Made by a program: the position numbers and the translations under genes. The notes beneath the pieces were generated by a model. It was not told the DNA's origin, searched no databases, and saw nothing but the letters and a program-made list of their open reading frames with translations. DNA of 64,000 nt from Amaurobius ferox (Eukaryota > Arthropoda > Arachnida > Araneae > Amaurobiidae), in NCBI GenBank assembly GCA_951213105.1, contig OX578145.1, positions 9,436,691 through 9,500,690 on the forward strand, given 5' to 3'. Shown in pieces: positions 11,791 to 22,790 of the stretch. Position 1 is the first letter of the stretch. Each line of letters starts with the position of its first letter.

Positions 11791-13499
11791 TTTTTATTTA
11801 AAATAAAATATTAATTTTGAGTTAAATTAAGTATAGATATTATTTTTCATAATTTTCATTTCCTGTAAAATAGAATTATACTCTTAACCTAATAATTTAA
11901 CTCAATCTATAAAATATTTTTAGTTCAAAAATGGTTTTTGCTTTCTAACAATTTTTTGAAGAATGCAATTTTTCTCACCTGTTTTAATTTCTTAAAGATG
12001 TCTTCTTGGATATGCATGAAAGGATTGATTGGAATTTCTAAGAAATTGGTATTTATTTAGGATTGATGCACTGTTTTTAGTAACTAATATGTAATGGAAA
12101 AGTATTGTGTAGGGGGGGGGGGTGATTATCTCAATGATTTTGGTGCATCGACACGTTTTGAGTATCCCATAGTAAGATTTTGTTTCTTTAATTTATAATT
12201 GTTATCTTGTAACTCGAAATTTATTAATCTGTAAGGAGGACCATTTATTTTAAACATCTTTGCAATATATTGTAAATCATATTATATTAATATTTGCAGT
12301 CAATTTATTTTGTCTTTGGATTTTAGACAATTTTAGTAATTAAAATTTTAACTTGTCTGTTTAAAAATGATTTAAAATGGCATATTTAATTTTTCAAATA
12401 TTTAACTTTGTGGACTTTTGCAATATTTAAAGACTTAAGTATGTTTGTTTATAAAACTAAAATATGTTTGTAAATACATTGTAAATAACAAATAAGTTGC
12501 TATTTTATTTTTCAAAGAAAAAACGAAAATTCAAAGTGCACAACTTATAATAAAAAAGTTGGCTTCAGTGTTTTCAAGCAGCTTTATGGGTTTATTAAAT
12601 TAAAACAAGTTAACTTTCACTGAAAAATCAGCTACCAATATTAAACGCTACTGATATTAAACATTCCTATAAAAATTCGCTCAAACTGCTGTTTAAATGC
12701 ATATGAAAAATAAAAGCATTTTTAAGGTTGAAAAAGGTGTAAACCGATTTTAAAGGCAGAAGAGCACAAGTGATAACAAAGGCAAGAGCGTGTTTTTAAA
12801 AAAGAAAACAGTTGTGTCACGTTACCCAGAATAATAATTGTTAGCAAATAAAAATTCAAAAAATTAAGGAGAAAAAATTAGGGGGGAGGACCAAGAACTG
12901 TGGAAAGATGCCATCAGTGACGCTGCTCACCGTGGTTGCTGATTCTTTGAAAACATGAACGGCCCGCTTCATCAACTGCACATCTTTATCACAACACAAG
13001 CATTTATCTTTTATGTAGACAGTTTTATGGGAATACTAAAAATTAGCAGATGTACTCAATTCTTAGCTGGTGAAAAAACACTCAATGCAACAGTTCTAAA
13101 TTTCTGCTTTATTTACAAAGATTCTTACAGATTCAAAACTTTTTCACCGAAGACCCAGAATTCGAGTTGCTTCCGAGGACTTTTGTGACATTTAGGAGTA
13201 CACTTCTATATATGATGGTCTAACGGCATATGTGCATTATAAAAATACTAATTGTTATCGTTTCTACATGAATTTTACTTTATTTGATGCAGAAAATTCG
13301 TAAATATTGACAGATATTGTGTTACAAGAGAATATAAATTATTCTCAAATTATTCGATTTTAATATTTAGTATTAAAATTTTTTGACAAAAATAATAATA
13401 AAATTATTATAGTAAAATAATTATAGTAGAAAATAATATAATAGAATAAACACTTGCTAAGATAATTTTTAGAATGGTAACTACTTAATATTATAGGGT
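11791..13499. other. AT-rich non-coding stretch
   Basis: No gene is recognised. An 11-G tract lies at 12112-12122. A 77-codon frame at 12955-13188 shows no known domain. Confidence 0.5.
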
Positions 13500-14260
13500 A
13501 CATTAGGGTATACTACAATTTTATGGTAACAGATATTAAGAAAATTCCTGAAATGTTAGAAATTGTTGTTCTCTTGGCTGGACATCTGTTATTAGCTAAT
13601 ATTTGTAAACAATTTCGACTAAGTTCAAATTATTACATGCAATGTTTATTTAATGTTTGCAATGAAATTAATTTCATAGTAGTGATTAATCCATTTTTAA
13701 TGTTTGCATCCATCTGTTACCAACTTTACATCTACTTTGGAAAAATACCCGCCAGTCTTCTGCTAGATTACAAGTCTCAAAACGATGTATCAATACTTAA
13801 AGGAGGGATAAAAATATGTTCTCGTATAAAGTATTCGATTCTTTCGGCTTTCTAACAGAAGCCATTCATTCTCGTATCAACAACAAACACGCTGCTAACA
13901 CAGTCATTCCTCACCTCCTTGTGGAAGTTGTAGTACTTGAGAGAGAAAAACATGCGTTCCTCTTAGGACATGCCGACAGCATACCGATTGGCTATCATAC
14001 CGCATGAGTTCGGGCTCACTTTCGAAGGATTATCTACCCTCCAGATGAATGGTCGGATTAAAGGGGCGGCGAAATGTGGAAGGGGGGGGGAATCTATTGA
14101 ACCCTGTCCTCCCCCCTTCGGCAAGTTCATAAGGATTTTGTGAATGTGTGGACGGTCAAGTGTTGTTTCCATTCTGCTTCTGAAGAGCTCTGAAAGTAAT
14201 CCCTGAGACGTACCGCAATCGTAACGGAGTGCAGTCAAGGGATTTTAAGGAGTTTTCTGT
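13500..14260. other. Unassigned segment with a locally GC-richer core (13.97-14.24 kb)
   Basis: A 110-codon plus frame (13523-13855) and a 91-codon minus frame (13963-14238) occur here. The second lies in sequence clearly richer in GC than its surroundings and gives a varied amino-acid composition, but I recognise no domain in either. It may be a decayed gene or repeat piece. Splice-site or homology support would be needed to call a gene. Confidence 0.3.
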
Positions 14261-15339
14261 AAATTTTTGTCAGATTCACCAAAACAGTAATTCGCGGAAA
14301 TTTTTTTTAAGAAATGCCGTATTTTCTTCTAATTCTTCTTTCTAAAGTGCCTGTGTTAAATATCAACAGTGTCATAAAAATAGAAAAATCTGTTATCATT
14401 GTTATCACTATCTATCTACATCTTTCACTAATCCATAAAAAATGTCGATATACACTTTGTTAACATATAATCCATATCAAACACAGCATAAATAAACCCA
14501 GAACATCATGAAATTGAATTAAAAAATTAAAAAAAGAATAGTAAATGTTTAGCTCTTTAAAAAAAATTATAATTTGGTAGATTAAATTTCATGAATATGC
14601 AAAGCTTTCAGAAACATTGATAATCATCGTAAATGACAGCCGTAATGGAGATAAATTTAGTAAGTTTTTTCAAATGGAAACATTTTAATGATTTTTGTCT
14701 CTTTCGTTGTTTCATCCTCTCTTTAGTTTTTGTTATGCTATCGAAAGCCAATTATGTCCTGGTTTATGACGAATTTAATTTTAGATGGTGCACACGCGCA
14801 TTTAGAAAAGTAAAAAGAAAAAGTTTACAGATGTTACCTGAATAGAGGAGAATGTAGACTCTTTTAAAGTTCTGAAATTCACTAAAGACAGGACCAAATA
14901 TCTTTGAACATACTGAATTTTGAATAATAAAAGTAAAAAAAGTAGATACTCTAAGATTTCCTAGAAAATTCATAAATTGGACTCGATAAACTCTCATGTA
15001 AGAGAAAATTGTTTATAATTCATTTTCCTTATACTGAATCAGTGCTGATATAAGGAATATTGTCAAAATATTTTAGATACACGAAGATAATGGCCTTTTA
15101 AGCGACTAACATAAAATAAGAAAAAAAAAAGTTTAAATTCAGTGAAATTTGTCAGTAAATAATTAGGCTCTAGTTTTAAACATTAACACTTAAACAAGGA
15201 AACAAAAGACATTCTTACCCATATTTTGGCATATCGTTGAATTGTTAATTTTACAAGCATGCCAAATTTGGCCACTAAATATAAAGAACTTTTAATTAAA
15301 TGAGTATAATGAGATATGTTTAATCTGCCCCATTTTTTT

Positions 15340-15343
<4 letters not shown>
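14261..15343. other. AT-rich non-coding stretch
   Basis: No gene is supported. A 70-codon plus frame at 14633-14845 with one hydrophobic segment and a 77-codon frame on the opposite strand overlap, and neither resembles a known family. Confidence 0.5.

Positions 15344-15370
<27 letters not shown>
15344..15370. repeat. (GT)n microsatellite
   Basis: About 13 uninterrupted GT units directly follow a T run. Confidence 0.95.
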
Positions 15371-15433
15371 TACCAAAAAGTTTAAAATGTTTCTTCTGAA
15401 TTAAATTAAGCCTTTTCTTTCTGATTTTAATTG

Positions 15434-16708
15434 TTTTAACACTTTACAACATAGTTGAAAAGTGCTTATGACTTTGTTCATTCTGTCTGTATGTATGTCT
15501 GTCTGCCCGTTAGCACGATAACTGTCGTAAAAATGAATGACTTTATCAAAATAAAATTTTAGTATGTTGATCAGATGGTCTGTGGGACCTATGGGAATAT
15601 AAATAAATAATATCACCCAATTAGTTTTGGATTGAACTCGGGTTGAAAAAATGAAATATATTGAACCCTATGGGACCTAATTTTTCAAACATTTTGTAAG
15701 CGAATTTAAATTCAGAAATTGCTTCGAAAGTTTTAGGAAATATTCAAATTATCCTATAAAATATATAAAAAAGTGTCAGCAAAATATATTCGGTAGTTTT
15801 TTAAATAAAAATTAAAATAATAATTACACCCTTTATAAGAAGCGATCACGTGACCCACTTCAAAATAAAATATCGTATCCATCTTGTGTCAAAATCGTCA
15901 TTTTTAAAATTCTTTTAAATTCATATTGAATGTTGTATCCGTCCTAAAACCGCTTTATTTTTGCTTAAATACTGGGCATTTACATACTGAAACAACGGAA
16001 TTACAATATATTTGAGTTTAACTGATTATCAAACTTTGATTATTTCTACAACGAAGCCTAATTTTCACTTATAGAAAATGTAAACACCGAAAGATGTAGC
16101 ATGAGTTGTATAAGAATTGCTGAATTTCTTTAAAGCAAAATTATTTAGCTCATGGAGTTTGCAATATAGCTGATATGAATGAAATATTCATTGTTTTACA
16201 CAGAGAACCCAGATGAGTTTTTCAATGAAGTTTTAAGCATAGAGTTAAATTACTTGTACCTCCATGGTTTTAAGTTTTCAAATAAAATAAATTATTATAG
16301 TATTGTGATGAATGAAAGGATTGGGAAAACGTTTATGAATGAAATGCTGCTTTTATATAGAGGCGATTTATACTTCGATGACGTCATTTGAATAAAGTTC
16401 ATTTGTTTTCGATGAAATTTTCAAATATTATTGTAGTATTATGATAATTTTAAAAATATTACCGAGGAATGTATCGCATTTTAGAGATGTTTAAACCAGG
16501 CAATTTATATTTCAATGCCGTCATTTGAATGAAGTTCATTTTTTTCGATGAAGGTTTAAGTTTTCAAATATAATAAATTAATGTAGTAGTTATAATTTTT
16601 AAAATATTACCGAGGAATATATCGCATTTTAGAGATTTTTAAATGAAATTGCATTGAAGTTGGAAAGTGTTTCATAATCAATGCTATATGCGTGATTGAT
16701 TCCTCTTG
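15434..16708 (+). mobile_element. HINE copy 2
   Basis: Same order of blocks as the other copies, from TTTTAACACTTTACAAC to a 3' hairpin and TCCTCTTG. The 3' half contains ~150-bp internal tandem modules. Each has GTCATTTGAAT.AAGTTCATTT, a TTCGATGAA block, TAATAAATTA.TGTAGTA and ATTACCGAGGAATGTATCGCATTTTAGAGAT. Two full modules lie at about 16370-16490 and 16510-16640. Confidence 0.85.
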
Positions 16709-17238
16709 TTTTTTAATTAAGCACAATAATGCAAGCATTTGCGTAATAATCATCGAATTCATTATATTGCTAATTTTAAAAATTATATTTTAAGTATTCT
16801 GTCGCTTTTTATTCACAATTTTCACGTCATTGAGATCTGTACTTTTGTCACTCGCTAAATTTATTTAAGATGCATGTATGATTTTGTTTAAGTAGACTAC
16901 CCGATATTGTATGGGTATGTATTATTCTCCGTTAAATTTTGACATTTTAAGTACATTTATTACAACAATATCGGGTATTACTTCAAAAATGTGGCCATAT
17001 GGATACTTTAAACCGTTCAGAGTGAACTTACAAGAGTAAATTTTAAAGAGTAAACTTTCAAGAATATTCCATGCATACCTAAATTTGTTTCAAAAATTAC
17101 TTTTTTTCTTTTAATATGTTTTTTCTTTTTTAAGTAAAAGTACCTTCTAAAATTTACAATTTTAAATTTTAGAATTTTTTCAATAATTTGTTAAAATATC
17201 TGATTGTTATACAACATTGCCTTTCTATAATAATAAAA
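16709..17238. other. AT-rich non-coding stretch
   Basis: No gene. The word ATATCGGGTA occurs near 16970 and inverted near 16900, giving a weak inverted repeat of unclear meaning. Confidence 0.4.
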
Positions 17239-17638
17239 GAAAATGTCTGTCTGTGTCGTCTGTAGTGGAAAATCTAAGCGACGTATGGCCATGAAATTCT
17301 GTTAGGACCCGGGAAGGTGCACCTTGGCGTTATTTTTTTTTCAAATTCGAATTTGTTTTATAGCCATTTGATGTTTTAGTATGATTTTCATACAAATTAT
17401 TTCCTTAGAGACCAAAAATATCATTTCAGAGTTTCCACCTTGACATCATCAGAAAGGTAAGTAATAGAGTAATAGTCAATTTTTCGTGAATTTAAAATAT
17501 ATATATACTTTTCGCGTGTTGAAGTTGGAATCAATCTTTTATCTAAAATAATAAAGGAAGATGTTTGTCTGTCTCATATGTAGCGGAAAATATAAGCGAC
17601 GTATGGCCATGAAATTTAAATATAATATATGTATCATA
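17239..17638 (+). repeat. Dispersed repeat with GTCTG 5' module, two partial copies
   Basis: AATAATAAAAGAAAATGTCTGTCTG...AAGCGACGTATGGCCATGAAATT at 17239-17305 recurs at about 17545-17612. The trailing CCTTAGAGACCAAAAATATCATTTCAGAGT...CATCAGAAAG (17400-17460) recurs at about 18118-18175. ATTTTCGTGAAT...ACTTTTCGCGTGTT recurs near 18215-18265. These are fragments of one element broken by the TTAA element that follows. Confidence 0.7.
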
Positions 17639-18722
17639 TCCTCTTAACATTACTATATACAATACCATTAAATTTTTTTTCAATTTTGTTATAATTTAGT
17701 ATTTTTTTTTAATTTAATTTTTTTTAACGAAAATTTGAAAATGCTCCTTGCGTGCCATTTGTTCACATTTTTGATTAATTTTGCATTATGATTACTCAAA
17801 AACACATTATGAACAAATTTGGGTATTCATTTTTAAATCCCTTAGAAAGTTAATTTTTTTAAAATATTTTTCTGTGTTGTGGGTTGAGTGTTGAAAACCC
17901 AGACCACACGACCAACCCGAAGGCTTATCAAAAGTATGAGGGGTGTCTTCTTGCTATATTTCATGCATCTCAGACAAAAATTAAGACGCATGGAGCATTT
18001 TAAAAATGTAAAACCTTTGAAAATTCCGTTTCCATAGGATTTGATACATATATTTTAAATTCCATTTAGTTTCTTAGCTATTTTATGTTAATAACGATAT
18101 TTAAAAAAATGCTTTCCTTAGAGTCCAATAATATTAGTTTAGAGTCTCCATCCTGATACCATCGGAAAGATCGAAAATTTCACTTTCAAGTAAACTTTGA
18201 ACTGAATCTGTAATTGTCGAATTTTCGTGAATTTTTACTATACATATACGTACTTTTCGCGTGTTAAAGATTCCGATACATTCCGCTACCTAGCTATTCC
18301 CGCAGAGTTTGCGTCTTAGCAAACCATCGGCATAGCTTTTTTTTTCCAATTCTTGTTATAAGCGGGCGTATTGTTAGAGCGTTCTTTAGTTTTCAAAATT
18401 CGCTACGAGTTCCAATTTGATTGTAATCAAGGGTTTGCATCCTAAATCCCTGTCAACGCCAGGTACATTTTCTAAAACTAGGATGCCTGCTGCAGGTGCC
18501 ATGTTTCTGTCGGCGATTTCCATGGACTCCAATGCCTGCAAAGGGGGATCGAACTGTTTGGGATAGGGTATGCCAAATACCTGTATTTTTGAGAGGTTCT
18601 TCGTTTGGGATGGACGCTGTCCCACCTGTAAGCAAAAGGTTAAATGTGTAAAATAATGTTATATATTTAAAAGAAAAAACTGTTTTTAGTCGATTTTTGC
18701 TCATTTCAACGTCCACCGTCCC
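17639..18722 (+). mobile_element. TTAA element copy 2, 5'-truncated and interrupted
   Basis: The part at 17639-17875 and 17930-18030 matches copy 1 (6595-6830 and about 6918-7020): CTCTTAACATTACTATATACA, GAAAATGCTCCTTGCGTGCC, GAGGGGTGTCTT. One arm of the fold-back is present at about 18480-18650. The right terminus reads CAACGTCCACCGTCCC followed by TTAA at 18723. The left inverted repeat is missing, and about 18035-18440 is foreign sequence (the repeat listed before it). The right TTAA abuts a Penelope-like tail, which suggests insertion into that tail. Confidence 0.8.
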
Positions 18723-18950
18723 TTAAAAGTATTTTATTAAAATCTCCTTTTCTACGACGTTCAAAAATCACACGGCCATATCGCTTTCGGGCACTATTAT
18801 GTCCTTCATCAGTGGCGAGGTGAAAATAAGTTGCGAACATGTGCTTAAATAGAGACCATAACCGCCAGGCAAAATTTACATATCAATCAATTTACATTTT
18901 TAAATACGAAAAGAAGAAAGGAGGTTTTAATAAGACTTTTAAGCCCATTT
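18723..18950 (-). mobile_element. Penelope-like element 3' tail, copy c
   Basis: On the minus strand this reads CAAATTTTGCCTGGCGGTTATGG..., a hammerhead-like core, then an AATAAAA signal-like end. It aligns over about 200 bp with the tail at 30.95-31.14 kb, which is attached to a GIY-YIG endonuclease relic; that link is the reason for the Penelope-like assignment. Confidence 0.7.
18776..18816 (-). ncRNA. Hammerhead-ribozyme-like motif, copy c
   Basis: Reading the minus strand: stem I strand GCCA, core CTGATGA (18806-18812), stem II GGACA/TGCCC with one A.C mismatch, core GAAA (18785-18788), a short stem III, then A followed by TGGC. GCCA and TGGC pair perfectly as stem I, putting the expected cleavage after the A. 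One extra A sits between the first core and stem II, as in the other copies. A hammerhead fold with a very short stem III is known from Penelope-like elements. Activity is inferred, not shown. Confidence 0.55.
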
Positions 18951-20130
18951 TTTTGTTGTCTTTGATTTTAAAGTATTTATTAGTTGACGTGTTTCCATAC
19001 TATTTTATTAAGAATAATTCATAATATTTGCAAAAATAATGCATTTCTTATAAAATGGCTAAAAAGGGCAAATTTCTGTTTAATTTCGATTTCAGTTTTC
19101 AATCAAACAAGTGTAAGGAAAATAAAGATTCTGTTGCTGTTATCGGAGCTGTGGCTATGCCATCCGCCAACCCAGTTTTACACAAAATGCTCTTTGTGTC
19201 TGTACAAAACCAAGAGCTCTAATACTTTGCCCGGCACTACTGTCCTCGCCGCATGATGTTCCATTATGCCTAACATGAAATTCGGAATCGTGACAACTTA
19301 TCATTTTCTGAGAAATGAAAAAACTCTACGAAGGAAAAAAAAATCATATTCTTACTGTAAGAACTGTTTTGAAACAAAAGTTGCGGCAAAATAAAAGTTG
19401 ATGTCGCGTGCAGAATGTAAATAAATGACATTGTCCCTTAACGGTACCGGAAAACCCCTCCACCCCTCGAAATGGTAATAAAGAAAAAAAATTCCTTTAG
19501 AGCGAATCTGGCAGGGAAAAAAAAAAAAGAAAGAAAAAGTTTGCGAATTTAAATGTGGAACAAAATAGTATTAATGGATAATGAAAGTATTTTTTTCTCC
19601 ATTCTTCTAAAAGATTTTTCAGAACATGGTGTACAAAAAATATTTGAAAAAAGAAAAACAAACTGCAAAAATATGTCCTCAACGGTTTTTCTAGAAAATG
19701 CAGAAAAACAGCCATTTCTCTGGCTACGCCTTAGAGAAAAAGTATATTAATTCGTTTAAAGACGGAGCAGCATAATAATAATAAAGAGATAGGGTAAAAT
19801 TGTTTCGGTTCGGTAAATCGTTGGAAAAAAAAAAAAAGGAACGGGACAAACAAAACAATACATTGGAGGAGCAAAGATAAAAAAATTATTTCGGCAAAAT
19901 GGGGAACTTCGAGAACACTTAATGAACACTACCGAACGATAACGATAGTTCCTAAGCAAAAAAGAAAGGAAAGTAATCGATTGCATATAAGTAGAACCGA
20001 GTAAAGGATAAAACAAAGAAAAAATAAAGAATGTTGAAGAGAAAAGAAACTAAATGGACTTTTATTCTAATTCCTCGGAACCCAAAATTCAAACCAATCA
20101 GTTCACTTAATGTCCCTTATTGCACTAATT
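18951..20130. other. Non-coding; purine-rich on the plus strand from 19.3 kb
   Basis: No gene is recognised. The top strand from about 19300 to 20060 is dominated by A and G with many short A runs. A moderately GC-rich patch at 19135-19260 has no recognisable coding feature. Confidence 0.5.
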
Positions 20131-20136
20131 TTTTTT

Positions 20137-20589
20137 TTATATTTTTTCTTCCAAACGTTTTCTATTCTGAACAAAAGAAGGAATTGACTCAAAATCATTA
20201 AATTGTCCTCTTTCGAAATCTGCACCCTCCTGCTCCTCCGGCGTAAATGGAACCATTTGAAAAGTCGTTATCGCTGGGTTATAAAGCGGGAACAGCTTTG
20301 CCGGGTTTAATGGCGTAATTTCGTGATTTGCGTTGTGTTGCTGCCACGGGTTTGCTTGTTTAAATGGTAGCCCCACAGAAGTTTGAGGGGAGAGAAACGG
20401 AATATAAAAAATAAAATAAAATTTCGGAAAACAAGAAAAAAGTAAAATAATAATTCTTGTGCAAAATTCCATCGCTTTTCTTCTCGGAAAAAGGACTCTT
20501 TTAAGGGGTATCGAAGGATCTGATTGGCTTATCTCTTCCGCCTCACTGAACAGGCACTGGTCGGAACTGCCGGTGACGTCATCAAGCAT
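20137..20589 (-). CDS. Candidate small secreted or membrane protein, hypothetical
   Basis: This is the longest open frame outside the repeats (150 codons). I do not recognise the family. From the first Met, residues 1-39 are polar, with an LKRVLFPRRK stretch. A second Met at residue 40 (20472) is followed by a strongly hydrophobic run of about 20 residues that would fit a signal peptide or single membrane segment, giving a 111-residue product. The rest is mixed, Pro/Asn/Gln-rich, then acidic (PEEQEGADFERGQ) with a basic end (NRKRLEEKI). Amino-acid composition is more protein-like than the simple AT translations around it. A palindromic TGACGTCA sits at its very start (20574-20581). The hydrophobic run coincides with an AT-rich patch (20400-20470), so it could equally be non-coding. 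Single exon, no polyadenylation support seen. Confidence 0.25.
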   Translation of the reverse strand: MLDDVTGSSDQCLFSEAEEISQSDPSIPLKRVLFPRRKAMEFCTRIIILLFSCFPKFYFIFYIPFLSPQTSVGLPFKQANPWQQHNANHEITPLNPAKLFPLYNPAITTFQMVPFTPEEQEGADFERGQFNDFESIPSFVQNRKRLEEKI

Positions 20590-22240
20590 GCGCTACGGGA
20601 AAAGATGCGGAAATCGATAGATTTATGCATGGTGTAATCGATTATTTTCAGATCTGGAATTCATTATCGCATATGTTAAGGAAAGCGGCGACCAAAAGTG
20701 ATTTCAATTTTTGTCGCTTATTTTTTAATATTCAGTGTTCGATTTATTTTTTCCCCCATATTATCCTTCTCCTTCCATCAACATGACAAATGTCCAAGTG
20801 ATATCGGAGCGATTTTCTCCAGACCCATTTTTTTCCGTTGTTTTCAACGATGCCATTTTTTTCTTTTCTTGTATATTCATCATCGCAATCGTTTGTCAGT
20901 TTCCTATTGGATGCACGTAAACCTTAATGTTCTTTCTTTTTAAGAATGGATGGGAATCAGGAGGGGGGGGGGGGGGCGAAATTCTGAAATAGAGGGAAAG
21001 AAGCCTTTATTATTATGAAATCATTTCTTAAACATACCGATGTTTTATCAACGTTTTTTCTCTCTCTCGAATTATCGAATATAAATGAGCATATTTCTGA
21101 TTAACGGATGAAATCTATATCCCTTTTATTATTTCTTTCTGTTCCTTATCATTCCGTGCGGTCAATGCTTTAGATTCACTTTTACCCGATTTTCCGACCA
21201 AAAGAAAAATACAGGTTGCATTATTAATAGCTTCCCAGTAGGTAGTGGCCATTTAAGATTTTCTGCAAAACTGAATCATATCAAAATGCATTTAATTTAG
21301 TGTTCGGTGTGAATACAAGCATAAATGGAAAACGGGGAAAAGTTGGTAAGATAACTGTATTCAGATAGTGAGTTTGAATAAATTTATTATTAGAATTTAT
21401 TGACATAGTCATTTAAGTTTCGATACAAACTTACAAACTATTACAAACATAGATAAAGAAATAGATCATTTTATTAATGAAATTAAATATCGTAAAAAAA
21501 AAAATCTTGTTTGTTCAAAGTGGTTTTCAGCTTTTTATACTTATATTTTTTATACCTGGTTTAAACGTCCCAAGTTTTTATTTTTGTAAGTTTTCTATCT
21601 ATTCAGTTGTTTCTATTCTTTCTGCCCCTCTCCTCCCCCCCCCCCCCCCCCCCTCGTTCGCTTACCGTCCCTCTTATTTTCTTCTTCTTTCCTCTGTGGA
21701 TATGTCCTTTCGTTGTCTCCTACCTATCGTTTTGGTTTTTTCCCTCTGCCATTCCTTCCAACTCTTTTCTTCTACCTTTGGCTACGTGTCTCATACTCAG
21801 TTGCCGACTTGCCTCCAGTAAGTAATTTCGCGCTTTTAGTTGGTCCTGATGAAGGCTGTTATTTGTCTTTAACCAGTTTATTTTTGTATTCATGTTAAAC
21901 ATAAGAAGTTTTGCATTATCGTGATACTATGTTTTCAAAGATATGTTGTTATGTCACATGGTGACTTATTTTGAACGTTCCAATCTGACCTATCTGAAAG
22001 GCAAATATCCAGCATCGTGAAGTGGAGGTCAAATAACATGTAGGGAAGGAATGCCTTCTGTAACAGCATGATTACATATTTTAAGAGTCTTTAAAAGAAT
22101 AAAACGATAGAAATTGAAATTAATATTTTTATTTTTTCCAAATGAATGCACTTGATTTTTGATGCACACTTATTCACTATTTGTCATTACTTTTTATTTC
22201 ATAAATTGCTATGTAATAGTAATGAACAAAACACTTTAAG
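20590..22240. other. Non-coding; pyrimidine-rich on the plus strand
   Basis: Contains a 14-G tract at 20963-20976 and a 19-C tract at 21635-21653. Several overlapping 60-114 codon frames at 21477-21900 are translations of the C/T-rich strand (runs of Pro, Ser, Phe and Leu) and are not credible genes. Confidence 0.6.
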
Positions 22241-22254
22241 AAATGCCGATGAGT

Positions 22255-22325
22255 TATGCCGTTATGACGAAGACTTATGACGTTATGATGAAGACTTATG
22301 ACGTTATGACGAGAGTTTATGATGT
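22255..22325 (+). repeat. 21-bp tandem repeat, about three copies
   Basis: The unit GTTATGACGAAGACTTATGAC recurs with one or two substitutions per copy. As 21 is a multiple of three, the open frame through it is periodic. Confidence 0.85.
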
Positions 22326-22541
22326 TCATGTGCAGTTACAGACACATTACAAAGTAATTGCAGCAATGCCACTGTCATGTCACCAATTTCTGACTGTGCA
22401 CGCGAGCCTCAATTATAATAGTATAACATTGTAATCTTTCGTAGCATCATTACATCGTTACTGTCGCAATTTATTGTAACAATATTTTCTGTTATATTTT
22501 GCAAAAACCGCTTGATATCTCAAACAACTTTTACAGTTTAA

Positions 22542-22786
22542 CACTAGAACGACAGAAGCGATCATTTTGACCGAATAACTACTTTGACCGCTGCTGTCGT
22601 TTTAGGAAGATCGTTGATTTGTTCTCTTATTATAAAATGTAGAATAATTTTCTTCTGTATTTTCAATAACTTTAAGAAAATAAGAAAAGTCATAAAATTT
22701 CAGTGGGCTGGAATTAACAGTTTTGAGAGGAATCGTTTCTCAAAAGTAGTTATGCGGTCAAAATGACCGCTTCCGTCGTTCTACTG
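22542..22786. mobile_element. 245-bp piggyBac-type MITE
   Basis: Terminal inverted repeats start CACTAGAACGACAGAAGCG on the left and, read from the right end, CAGTAGAACGACGGAAGCG. They continue for about 35 bp with ATTTTGACCG..AACTACTTT. TTAA flanks both sides (22538-22541 and 22787-22790). TTAA plus CAnTAGA termini is the hallmark of piggyBac-related MITEs. It encodes no transposase. The open frame at 22584-22766 lies inside it and is incidental. Confidence 0.9.
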
Positions 22787-22790
22787 TTAA

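Noticed and set aside
16179..16391. 70-codon frame
   Set aside because: It is inside a HINE, is not open in the other six copies in the same way, and has no known domain.
21477..21898. Three overlapping plus-strand frames rich in Pro, Phe and Ser
   Set aside because: They translate a C/T-rich strand with a 19-C tract in all three frames, which is composition and not coding.
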